Source: JBCBDX01 sp038529265
GTDB taxonomy: Bacteria; Pseudomonadota; Alphaproteobacteria; Rhizobiales; Rhizobiaceae
Direction: 5' to 3'
Length of the DNA: 64,000 bases
NCBI GenBank assembly: GCA_038529265.1
Contig: JBCBDX010000002.1
Span: forward strand, 1 to 64,000
This document shows, one piece after another, positions 7,210 to 14,922 of the stretch. The notes below the pieces were generated by a model. The model was not told where the DNA came from and did not search any database. It was given only the letters and a program-made list of their open reading frames with translations. The number at the start of each line of letters is the position of its first letter. The stretch's first letter is position 1. The translations under genes were made by a program, and so were the position numbers.

Positions 7210-8181
7210 TCAGGTTTCGGCTTGACCCACTTGCGCGGCTATCCAACGATAGGTCGCCTCCATTCCGGTCCGTAAGCTCAAGTGGGGTTGCCAATTTAGC
7301 TTCTCGCGGATCAAGTTGTTATCAGAACGCCTACCTCGAACACCTACAGGGCCAGTTACGTTTTTGATTTGCAGGTCTTTCCCTGAGATTTCGATCACCA
7401 TTCTCGCCAGATCGTTGATCGAGATTAGATCTTCAGAACCAATATTGACCGGCCCCACGAACGATGAACGCATGAGCCGAACTGTTGCCTCCACACACTC
7501 GTGGACAAAAAGGAAGGATCGTGTTTGTGCACCATCACCCCAGACCTCGATGATACCACCCTCAGGCGCCTCGACAACTTTGCGGCACAGGGCAGCCGGC
7601 ACCTTCTCACGACCACCACAAAACGTTCCCATCGGGCCGAAAATGTTGTGGTACCGCGCAATACGACACTCCATCTCGTGGTTTCGATTGTGCGCCAGAT
7701 AAATACGTTCCGAAAACAGTTTCTCCCATCCATATTCGCTGTCAGGATTTGCGGGATAAACGCTGTGTTCCACGCAAAGCGGGTCGCTTTCAGAACGCTG
7801 GTTTTCCTCCGGATAAACGCAGGCAGAGGATGAATACAGGATGCGCTTGATGTCTGCACGGCGACACGCGCCCAACACATTCAAATTGATCAATGCGGAG
7901 CTCGCCATAACGTTGGCATCATTTTCCCCGGTAAACAGATAACCAGCACCGCCCATATCGGCGGCAAGTTGATAGACTTCGTCAAATTGTTGGCTGATCA
8001 ACGAAAGTACGAAAGACTGATCGCGCAAATCACCAATCGAAAAGTAATCGGCCTGCGAGGTATCAAACTCAGGATACTTCAGGTCTGCGCCGTGAACAAC
8101 AAAGCCATCGGCTTTCAGGCGCTTTACCAAATGGCTCCCGATAAAGCCGCCAGCGCCGCACACAAGTGCCGTTTTTGTCAT
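7210..8181 (-). CDS. GDP-mannose 3,5-epimerase-like NAD-dependent epimerase
   Basis: A protein of 323 residues of the extended short-chain dehydrogenase family. The NAD motif is GAGGFIGSHL. AADMGGAGYLF and YSSSACVYPEE closely follow plant GDP-mannose 3',5'-epimerase. The catalytic Tyr/Lys pair is in YGWEKL, the acid/base Cys is in SSSACVYPE, and the Lys is in GGREKVPAAL. The expected products are GDP-L-galactose or GDP-L-gulose. In this cluster it would feed an L-sugar donor to a glycosyltransferase, most plausibly the GDP-fucose-type enzyme at 12827-14917. It is transcribed opposite to the neighbouring peptide operon, and the 259-base spacer before 8441 could hold divergent promoters. Confidence 0.8.
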   Translation of the reverse strand: MTKTALVCGAGGFIGSHLVKRLKADGFVVHGADLKYPEFDTSQADYFSIGDLRDQSFVLSLISQQFDEVYQLAADMGGAGYLFTGENDANVMASSALINLNVLGACRRADIKRILYSSSACVYPEENQRSESDPLCVEHSVYPANPDSEYGWEKLFSERIYLAHNRNHEMECRIARYHNIFGPMGTFCGGREKVPAALCRKVVEAPEGGIIEVWGDGAQTRSFLFVHECVEATVRLMRSSFVGPVNIGSEDLISINDLARMVIEISGKDLQIKNVTGPVGVRGRRSDNNLIREKLNWQPHLSLRTGMEATYRWIAAQVGQAET

Positions 8182-8440
8182 CCATGTACCTCAAAGCGTA
8201 ACATGCTGGTCACATCAGACGTTGCGTCTCCACTATCGACGCTTCGTATCAAACAGGTTGTGTATTTGAAATAGCCTCCAGCGGAAGCAGGTTGCCACTT
8301 CCAATCTAGTTGCCTAACGAGATCAGAGACGCTTTTGGGCCGCGCCAGCGAAAACTATGCTGCTATGGATCACGCCGCTCCGCTTTTGTTTCCCAGCGGT
8401 TGGTTATCCTCGTTCGCGGCTTGGCAAAGGAAATACATCT

Positions 8441-9406
8441 GTGGGCGCTACCAACCAGTCGGATAAATTACTAAGTTATCTTTCAGATCCAGAAAAGCCA
8501 CCAATCGAAGTGGAACCCGATCTGCTTGATAGTCTGGTGGCCAATGCGCAAAGCCACGGTGTTGCTGCCATCGTTTTTCGCAAGCTCGTCCGATATCGGG
8601 ATTTGCCTACCGTTTCAGATATGCGCGTTAAAGTTCAAGCGACCATCATCATGAGTTTGAAACTTCGCGCGATGGCCAACAAGATTTCGCAGATCATTGC
8701 TTTGGAGAAGCTGGAAGCTGCCATCGTCAAAGGGCCAGTGTTTGCAAGTAACCTATACACCCAAAGCGCTGACAGGCCTTATACCGACCTCGACATATTG
8801 TGTACCAACGAGGCGCGTACCCGGCTTGGCGCGTTTTTAACTGCCGAAGGGTTTGAGCAGTACAAGCGCCCCATGTTCGACAAAACCGTAACCAATCAAG
8901 AGGAAAAGTGGGTTCGCTTTGATAAGCCGCCAGCCTATGTCGAACTCCATGGAAATCTGGTTCATTATGCGGGTTTGCGCCACCGGGCGAGCTTTGGTTT
9001 GCGGGAACTTCAATCAATTGATCCAGCAAATCCGCAAGCACCGCTGGCATTGTTCTTTACAGCCGTTGTGCACGCGTCACTTGGGCATAAATTCCATCAA
9101 TTGAGGCTCTTGGTTGACGTTCTGCAGGCATTTCGAAGCTTGGACGCCCAAGAGCGCGCCGCGTTGGTCGATCACGCCAAAGTTCTGCGGCTGCAGTTGG
9201 AGACGGCCAACAGTCTCAGATTGGTGGGAGAGATGTTTGACCAAGAAAGTGCCCTGAACACAAGTCGTCGGCTCTTGTCCAACATGCCGTGGCAGTTGAC
9301 ACGCCAGGTTTTGACCGCGCAATCAGTGCTCAATGCGCCGTATCATGTTAGCTCGCGATTGCGCCGTCACGCTTTCCGTTGGGCGCAGCGCGTTGTGTTC
9401 CGATAA
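8441..9406 (+). CDS. Nucleotidyltransferase-fold protein (second paralogue)
   Basis: About 321 residues, paralogous to the protein at 2316-3302. It has KGPVFASNLY, the DxD core SADRPYTDLDILC, YVELHGNLVHY, SLGHKFHQLRLLVDVLQA and the C-terminal SRLRRHAFRW. The reading frame is open further upstream to 8357, but GTG 8441 has a good ribosome site (AAGGA at 8427) and matches the length of its paralogue. It is the first gene of the long plus-strand operon that contains the Pro/Thr-rich protein and its presumed tailoring enzymes. The reaction is unknown; family members accompany lasso clusters. Confidence 0.7.
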   Translation: MGATNQSDKLLSYLSDPEKPPIEVEPDLLDSLVANAQSHGVAAIVFRKLVRYRDLPTVSDMRVKVQATIIMSLKLRAMANKISQIIALEKLEAAIVKGPVFASNLYTQSADRPYTDLDILCTNEARTRLGAFLTAEGFEQYKRPMFDKTVTNQEEKWVRFDKPPAYVELHGNLVHYAGLRHRASFGLRELQSIDPANPQAPLALFFTAVVHASLGHKFHQLRLLVDVLQAFRSLDAQERAALVDHAKVLRLQLETANSLRLVGEMFDQESALNTSRRLLSNMPWQLTRQVLTAQSVLNAPYHVSSRLRRHAFRWAQRVVFR

Positions 9407-9493
9407 AGCCATGCAGATATCCATGCAAAGCATCGCGATGCCAATGCGCGGCGCAGGTCGAACGACTAGCAGTGCAATGGATAAAGCTGTGAC

Positions 9494-10291
9494 ATGAAAA
9501 AGGTTGCCATACTGGTCATCGCAGCGGTGAACCAGCCAGTGTACATCAGCTATATCCGCAATTATTGGACGAGCGTCATAAACCTCACGAGAAGCATCGA
9601 CCACATTGATGTTTTCCTGCTGCTCGAAAACAGTATGCCGAGACGCGAGTTTCAATATTTGAGTGAGAACGTCATTATTGACCCACGGTCTGATTTTGAT
9701 GAGTTGCTGCCAGAAGAGTTTCAGAAACCAAGATCAGGCTTGCCAAGCATATTGAGCAAAACGATCCATGCGTTGGAGATGCTCAAAGACGATTATGATC
9801 TCTTTTTCCGCACGAACCTGAGCAGCCTTATCAAAATCTCCGCATTCGACCGGTTTGTTCAATCGAAGGATGAGTTCATTTACTCCGGCGCATGGGTCTG
9901 GGCGGATTGCCTGAGAGATAATTTGCTTCATCACAACAATGTCGGCCCTGGGAAAAGCATCGCTGATTTGTCAGAATTGGACGCATTTGAAGGAAACACA
10001 TTTGTCTCTGGCGCAGGTTACTTCATCAACGCCGCAGAGGCTCTTAGCCTGGTCGAGCGCAAAGACCATATCCGCTATGATCTTGCCGATGATGTTTCTG
10101 TCGGTTTGATGTTTTCACGCCACGAGTTGCTTCACGGCTTTTCCGATATCGCTTGGCCTGAACAGCCCGCCCAAGAAGTTGCCAATATGATTCGTGACAG
10201 CCGTGCATGCCATATTCGCCTCCAACATTTCTCACCTTTGTTGGCAGAAAATGTTTGGATGCTTATCAAAGATGACAGTGCCTGGCAGTAG
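9494..10291 (+). CDS. Glycosyltransferase, galactosyltransferase (GT31)-like
   Basis: A protein of 265 residues. Its order of motifs resembles beta-1,3-galactosyltransferases: a conserved Arg-rich start, DYDLFFRTNLSS in the place of the DxD strand, an SGAGYFIN-type middle segment, and DDVSVGLMFS matching the EDVYVG motif of that family. There is no signal peptide or membrane segment, so it would act in the cytoplasm. It lies 88 bases after the nucleotidyltransferase gene and upstream of the Pro/Thr-rich protein. The donor and acceptor are not evident, and the GT31 assignment is by motif order only. Confidence 0.55.
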   Translation: MKKVAILVIAAVNQPVYISYIRNYWTSVINLTRSIDHIDVFLLLENSMPRREFQYLSENVIIDPRSDFDELLPEEFQKPRSGLPSILSKTIHALEMLKDDYDLFFRTNLSSLIKISAFDRFVQSKDEFIYSGAWVWADCLRDNLLHHNNVGPGKSIADLSELDAFEGNTFVSGAGYFINAAEALSLVERKDHIRYDLADDVSVGLMFSRHELLHGFSDIAWPEQPAQEVANMIRDSRACHIRLQHFSPLLAENVWMLIKDDSAWQ

Positions 10292-10398
10292 ACGGCGCGC
10301 ATTCGCTATCTATGGCAAGTGCGTAAATGCGCCGAGTCTGGGTGAAATAAGGATGACGTCATTGAGGGGACCGGATGAAGCTGGCGTTAATTCGAAGC

Positions 10399-10428
10399 TT
10401 GCCGGATGCCATATTGTGTTGATATAAG
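10399..10428 (+). promoter_or_regulatory. Candidate sigma-70 promoter before the Pro/Thr-rich precursor
   Basis: TTGCCG at 10399-10404 and TATAAG at 10423-10428 are 18 bases apart and about 85 bases upstream of the precursor start. A separate promoter for the precursor would fit the need for excess substrate over enzymes. The elements are short, so chance is possible. Confidence 0.3.
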
Positions 10429-10512
10429 GGAACATGATTACCGGTGCTAACCTGCTGTTAGGTCAGGGGTTATCGGTCCCACCACTCTTATATGCCCACA
10501 AGGATACGCAAA

Positions 10513-10848
10513 GTGACCGATAAGAAGCTTGAAAGCAGCGCCGAAAATGGAACATCAGACAAGCAGGACGATGCTGTCGAGCTTGAAGCGCTAAGACAGC
10601 GTGTTCGCGAACTTGAAGAGGCAGTCGAGTTTTCCGCTAGTGAAGAAGTCGACGAGGAACGCCGGGAAATTGTAAAAGCCGCGTGGGTCGCTCCGGTTGT
10701 TTTGTCAGTAAACCTGCCGAACTCTGTATTTGCGCAATCGGCCCTTAGCCCGGTTGGCACACAGGCACCAACATCAGCACCCACTGGAACGTTTGCTCCA
10801 ACGTCGACAACTGTACCAACTCTGGCACCTGTGCCGTCGACCATATAA
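10513..10848 (+). CDS. Candidate RiPP/glycopeptide precursor with Pro/Thr-rich C-terminus
   Basis: A protein of 111 residues in three parts. Residues 1-48 are very acidic with a short coiled coil (ALRQRVRELEEAVE), a plausible leader for PqqD domains. Residues 50-75 read RREIVK then a hydrophobic stretch AAWVAPVVLSVNL ending PNSVFAQS, which looks like a twin-arginine export signal placed internally. Residues 76-111 contain seven prolines, nine threonines and five serines, with four Ala/Val-Pro-Thr triplets at 85-87, 89-91, 95-97 and 101-103. Such a tail suits prolyl hydroxylation and O-glycosylation. GTG 10513 is preferred because AAGGA sits eight bases upstream; ATG 10492 would add seven residues. 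It is encircled by oxygenases and glycosyltransferases. Its status as substrate is inferred. Confidence 0.7.
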   Translation: MTDKKLESSAENGTSDKQDDAVELEALRQRVRELEEAVEFSASEEVDEERREIVKAAWVAPVVLSVNLPNSVFAQSALSPVGTQAPTSAPTGTFAPTSTTVPTLAPVPSTI

Positions 10849-10859
10849 TATGGCCCTGG

Positions 10860-10885
10860 GGCGGACTCCGCTGAAGTCTGCCGCC
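10860..10885 (+). promoter_or_regulatory. Hairpin between precursor and tailoring genes
   Basis: GGCGGACT and AGTCTGCCGCC can pair (five G-C pairs, a three-base bulge, three more pairs) around a short loop in the 72-base gap after the precursor. No run of T follows, so it is not a strong terminator. A partial attenuator or mRNA-stabilising hairpin after a precursor gene is common in peptide operons and would keep precursor RNA above enzyme RNA. Confidence 0.4.
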
Positions 10886-10920
10886 TTAAACGAGCAGATG
10901 TCGATTGGGCTTTAGGTGTG

Positions 10921-12201
10921 ATGGGCTCAGGGAATTTTTACCCCAGTCGTTCCGTTGGTGTCCGAAGCTTTGAGGTTGGCGACGAACTTGTACTTGTCGC
11001 GGCTGAACGCGATGCCGGGCAGGAACAAAGCAATGCTCCTATCAAGGCTTTAACACTCAACAGTTCGGGCAGGGCCATTTGGGAGCGCTGCGACGGCTCC
11101 ACATCGCTAGAAGTGTTGTGTAGCAATCTGAGCGATACGTTTGCTGTCGACGCTGAAATTCTCCGCGCTCATATTGATCAAGTGATCTCGGAACTCTCTC
11201 GTTTCGGGATGATAGATGGCCTTCGGCCAAATGGCGGCGCCGATCGCATCGACCATATGACTTTTGTGATCGGCGTTGAAGACAAAGCTTACTTCCGTTG
11301 GCAAACGGCCATTTTTCTGGAGTCCCTGCAAGGCAAGCTTCCCAACGGTTGGCGCACATTGGTTGTGGTTTGCAACTCTGGCCGAACGATATCGTTCGAG
11401 CTGCAACGCATACTAGACGCCTATGAGACCGATTATGTGCAGGCAACCAACCACGGTGCAGCGCACAAAATTGATGTTGGTTTCCGCGGTGGCGAATATC
11501 ATGCCGCGTTTAACAGGGTCGAGGCTCTGGCCGAGGCAGGGAAATTGGCCGGCGATGCAGAAGTAATTTGCTTGTTGGATAGCGACACGTTTCTCTACAG
11601 CAACATCAATTTCGATATCATGCCACGTGGCTGTGCGATGCCTAGAAACTGGCACATTGAAGCGGAAACATTTTTTACGTCGGTTGATTTCAACCAGGGC
11701 AAAGGCGTCCATTTGCCCAAGCTGTTAGAAGCTATCGGTTGCGAGCACGAGTTCAAGCCGGGCGGCGTCAACGTGTTTGTAACAGGTGAAGTTGCGAAGT
11801 CAGAGAAGTTTATTGCCGACTGCTTTCGCTTCGGCCACACGCTTTTCATGCTAAGCCGGGTGGCAGGTGCCAGCGTAAACTGGATTTCCGAAATGCCGGT
11901 ATTTGCGCTCGCTATGACGGCGAACGGCGTTGAGTATGAACTTCTGGAGAAGGAAGAACTCCTCGTATCCAGCTGTGATGAGCGGGCGCTGCGACCCGGC
12001 ACAATCTATCATTATTACAGTGACCCAAAAGACCCGCCCGGCAGAGGGGCATTTCACGGTTCTTCTTGGTGCAAACAGGACTACCGTGATCATGATGTTC
12101 TGCAGAGCGAACTGGTGAAGTTGGCAGAAAACTCGATAACCGACCACGAACGATACTTTTTCCAGTTAGCAAAAGCAGCAAAGGATCGCCTTGATGTATG
12201 A
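10921..12201 (+). CDS. PqqD domain fused to a plant Hyp-transferase-like glycosyltransferase
   Basis: A protein of 426 residues. Residues about 15-105 form a PqqD-like domain (LTLNSSGRAIWERCDGSTS, then VISELSRFGMIDG at its end). The rest is a glycosyltransferase: YFRWQTAIFLESL then PNGWRTLVVVCNSG, YHAAFNRVEAL, and a DxD motif LLDSDTFLY near residue 220. The WQ...pattern and segment order parallel the C-terminally PqqD-fused enzyme at 16946-18091 and, as I recall them, plant hydroxyproline arabinosyl- and serine galactosyltransferases. No signal peptide is present. GTG 10918 is an alternative start. It directly follows the precursor, so its recognition domain probably docks on that leader. The C-terminus overlaps the next gene by eight bases. 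Confidence 0.65.
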   Translation: MGSGNFYPSRSVGVRSFEVGDELVLVAAERDAGQEQSNAPIKALTLNSSGRAIWERCDGSTSLEVLCSNLSDTFAVDAEILRAHIDQVISELSRFGMIDGLRPNGGADRIDHMTFVIGVEDKAYFRWQTAIFLESLQGKLPNGWRTLVVVCNSGRTISFELQRILDAYETDYVQATNHGAAHKIDVGFRGGEYHAAFNRVEALAEAGKLAGDAEVICLLDSDTFLYSNINFDIMPRGCAMPRNWHIEAETFFTSVDFNQGKGVHLPKLLEAIGCEHEFKPGGVNVFVTGEVAKSEKFIADCFRFGHTLFMLSRVAGASVNWISEMPVFALAMTANGVEYELLEKEELLVSSCDERALRPGTIYHYYSDPKDPPGRGAFHGSSWCKQDYRDHDVLQSELVKLAENSITDHERYFFQLAKAAKDRLDV

Positions 12202-12805
12202 AACACCGGAACATCTGGCGATAAATCAGGCCGACATTGCTGATAAGGTTCGCAGCCTTGGTTTGGGCTTCAAGAAGGTGAAGCTGCCTTCCGAAATGCA
12301 TGGTAGGTTGCTCGCTCACCTTCGGACAAACGTTCAAAAATTCAAACCAGAGGCCTCAGATGCGTTTATCGAAACTGAAAACTCACGCTGTTTTCCCAGC
12401 CTGCTTTACCAAGATGAAGCCTTTAATCAGGCTCTCCTTGCTGAGCTTCAGCCCATGCATGAGGAATGGAGCGGTGTCAGCCTGAAAAAGGCGGCTTGCT
12501 ATGGTATACGCGCGTATCAGCCGCGCAGCTACTTGTACAACCACATCGACCGCGCGAGGACGCATGTGGTTAGCTCGACCATTTGTGTTGATTGCAAACT
12601 AAACGAGGAGTGGCCACTCTACATCGAAGATCTAGAAGGCAAGCCCTGCGAAGTTGCAGTTGAACCGGGCGAGATGGTTTTTTTCGAGGGGGCGCTGCTC
12701 AAACATGGTCGTCCTTACCCCTTGGATGGCGAATTTTATGCCAACATATTTCTGCACTACACGCCGCTTGATTGGGAGCTGGATCTTCAAAGTCCCACGT
12801 CGTGA
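12194..12805 (+). CDS. 2-oxoglutarate/Fe(II) oxygenase, prolyl-hydroxylase type (small)
   Basis: A protein of 203 residues with a double-stranded beta-helix iron site: the HxD pair is His117 and Asp119 in YNHIDRARTH, and the distal His is 171 in LKHGRPYPL. EVAVEPGEMVFFEG precedes the distal His, as in prolyl and aspartyl hydroxylases, and the acidic start is unlike AlkB or PhyH. It would hydroxylate an unactivated carbon using 2-oxoglutarate and oxygen. Its place in the operon between two glycosyltransferase genes and after a proline-rich peptide suggests proline hydroxylation to create a sugar attachment site. ATG 12194 is preceded by the overlapping end of the upstream gene, so translation is probably coupled. 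Confidence 0.7.
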   Translation: MYETPEHLAINQADIADKVRSLGLGFKKVKLPSEMHGRLLAHLRTNVQKFKPEASDAFIETENSRCFPSLLYQDEAFNQALLAELQPMHEEWSGVSLKKAACYGIRAYQPRSYLYNHIDRARTHVVSSTICVDCKLNEEWPLYIEDLEGKPCEVAVEPGEMVFFEGALLKHGRPYPLDGEFYANIFLHYTPLDWELDLQSPTS

Positions 12806-12826
12806 AACAAGCTCGTTGCAACGAAC

Positions 12827-14917
12827 ATGAAATCGCTCATCTACAACGTATATCGAAACGGTAACGCCGGACTGAGCAATATCATCATGTCGTTAGAACT
12901 TGGCGTTGTCCTGTCGGTTCTAACCGATCGGGTGTTGGTGCTTAAGGGCAATATATCCCCCACGGCCAATGTCGTGCAGTATGGCTCGCGTATCACAAAT
13001 AAATACACGAGCCGGGTGACAGATTTGCTGGATTTTGGCGTGCCATTTATCAACGCTGAAGAATTCAGGGAACGCTCAGTCGTTCCCCATGAGATTGGCC
13101 ACAGATCTGCTTGGGAAAGTGTGTTTTGTGACCCGTCGAATATTGCAGCTGACACGGATGACTTTAGGGCCTTTGCCAAGGGCCGCACGGATATCATCAC
13201 CGTAGGCGATGAGTTGCAGCATATTCCGGCCTTATCTTTTTCAGGAGGCCCGGAAAGCAATACGCTCAGCCGCTATTGCTACTTTTTCTATCTTGGCCGC
13301 GTGGCCCAATTGCAGGCGATTGACGCACTCAGGCGCATAAAACCAAAAGTGCCATACGCTCACTTCGCCGAGCGCGTGAGCAAGTCATTGGGAACGTTCA
13401 ACGCCGTGCACATACGCCGAGGGGATTTTAAGGCGACAACCGGAGTGACGACGCTTGATCGCAAACCTGAAGAAGTCATCGAGGCGCTGGAGCATCATTT
13501 CGATAGAAGCGATTTGCTGGTGATTTTAACTGATGAACCAAACGATCCGTTTTTTGATAACATCAAGACACATTACCCAAACCACCTGTTTCTCGACGAT
13601 CATGTTCTGGCGGAATTTGGGGCGGAGTTCAGTGAGCTCCCCCAACATGACAGCATTGCAATGGCATACATTGCCCAACTGATCGCATCCTATTCCCAAG
13701 ATTTCATCGGAACGATGACGAGCACCTATACCGGCATGATTCAACGGATGCGGGGCTTGAGAGGCAAGTCCGAACCCTTCAAGTTCTTGTGGGACGAGAT
13801 TCCCCCGGCAGATGCTGAGCTCAAACCCGGCAGCCATGCGCGCGGCAACGAAGTCCCCCTTAACAAGGGCGTTATGATTGAGCAGTTTGAAGGGCCATAT
13901 TCCTGGAACCGCTACAATCAAAGGCTTAATCCGGCTTGGATGTCAGAATGGCCCGAAAGCTTTCTCGACGAAAAAGCCTTGATGGACCGTGCCGCGGTCC
14001 GTGAATACCAAACAACGGGGAGGGACAGTCCTAAAACACCGCAAGACGTTGATCCAAAAGATAACGGCGATGTCTGCATCAACTTTCTTGGCAAAACCGT
14101 GCTCGCCGGAAGCGACAACGCCGCAACCCACGCACAAATAAAGAGCCTGTTTGCGAGGATGATTGTGGCGGGGGAGGCACCGTCGATAGGGCGTGTCCGC
14201 ATCGAGAGTGAGGGCGACCGGTCAAGGCTGCTCGTGGATGGGCAAGTCGAAGGGCGTTTGTCGCCTGGACACAAGCAGGTCAAGCGCCTCTTTCGGGAGG
14301 TGGTTCGGTTGTATATCAACGCCCACTCGAATTTTGTTTGGCTGCATGCAGGATGCGCTGCCGGTGACGCCGGCGCTGTCGTTCTGCCCGGTCAATGGGG
14401 CCGCGGAAAAAGCACGCTCACAATGGAGCTTTGCAAGAAGGGCATGTCTTTTCTGTCCGATGATATCGTCCCGCTCGATCCTTATAATCGCCAGGCGGTA
14501 CCTTTCCCGAACACGCCGCAAGTACGCGATAAATCCAGTAAAACTCTCTCGCGATCTGAGGTGACGTATCTTTCCAAGACTGCGATTCCCATCAGTCGAG
14601 AGCAAGTCTCAAAAGTGGCACATACTGTTTCCGTTGTTGTATTTCCTCACTTCCGGGAAGGCGCTGACGCAAAACTGAGCAAGCTGCCACCTGCTCAAGC
14701 TGTGGGACAATTGCTGGAGAATTGCCTGAGTTTCCCCGTCAATTCAGACCAGACTATTCAAGCGCTTTGCTCCATGGTGGAAAATATCGAGGCCTACACG
14801 TTGGACTTCAGTGATCCCTCTGAAGCGGTTTCAGAAATCCTCGCCTTGCCGACAATGCGGAAAAGCGCCATCGTGGAGCGGTCTGGGGTTCCGATAGCGG
14901 GCCTCCAAGAAGGTTGA
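12827..14917 (+). CDS. Fusion of fucosyltransferase-like domain and HPr-kinase-like domain
   Basis: A protein of 696 residues with two enzymes in one chain. Residues about 1-325 look like a GT-B fucosyltransferase: GNAGLSNIIMSLELG at the start, VHIRRGDFK near 194-202 (the HxRRGD donor motif of alpha-fucosyltransferases and NodZ) and FIGTMTSTYTGMIQRMRG near 293-310. Residues about 415-690 form an HPr-kinase-like domain with LHAGCAAGD, Walker A PGQWGRGKST near 521-530 and LSDDIVPLD near 543. The central part is unassigned. A GDP-sugar donor is expected, which fits the GDP-mannose epimerase gene nearby. The kinase part parallels the gene at 1285-2310. I know of no characterised protein with this pair of domains. 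Confidence 0.65.
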   Translation: MKSLIYNVYRNGNAGLSNIIMSLELGVVLSVLTDRVLVLKGNISPTANVVQYGSRITNKYTSRVTDLLDFGVPFINAEEFRERSVVPHEIGHRSAWESVFCDPSNIAADTDDFRAFAKGRTDIITVGDELQHIPALSFSGGPESNTLSRYCYFFYLGRVAQLQAIDALRRIKPKVPYAHFAERVSKSLGTFNAVHIRRGDFKATTGVTTLDRKPEEVIEALEHHFDRSDLLVILTDEPNDPFFDNIKTHYPNHLFLDDHVLAEFGAEFSELPQHDSIAMAYIAQLIASYSQDFIGTMTSTYTGMIQRMRGLRGKSEPFKFLWDEIPPADAELKPGSHARGNEVPLNKGVMIEQFEGPYSWNRYNQRLNPAWMSEWPESFLDEKALMDRAAVREYQTTGRDSPKTPQDVDPKDNGDVCINFLGKTVLAGSDNAATHAQIKSLFARMIVAGEAPSIGRVRIESEGDRSRLLVDGQVEGRLSPGHKQVKRLFREVVRLYINAHSNFVWLHAGCAAGDAGAVVLPGQWGRGKSTLTMELCKKGMSFLSDDIVPLDPYNRQAVPFPNTPQVRDKSSKTLSRSEVTYLSKTAIPISREQVSKVAHTVSVVVFPHFREGADAKLSKLPPAQAVGQLLENCLSFPVNSDQTIQALCSMVENIEAYTLDFSDPSEAVSEILALPTMRKSAIVERSGVPIAGLQEG

Positions 14918-14922
14918 ATGAG

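Noticed and set aside
10488..10844. Long open frame antisense to the precursor gene
   Set aside because: It is the mirror of the Pro/Thr-rich tail, which leaves an open, Val/Gly-rich reverse frame, and it has no start context or family motifs.
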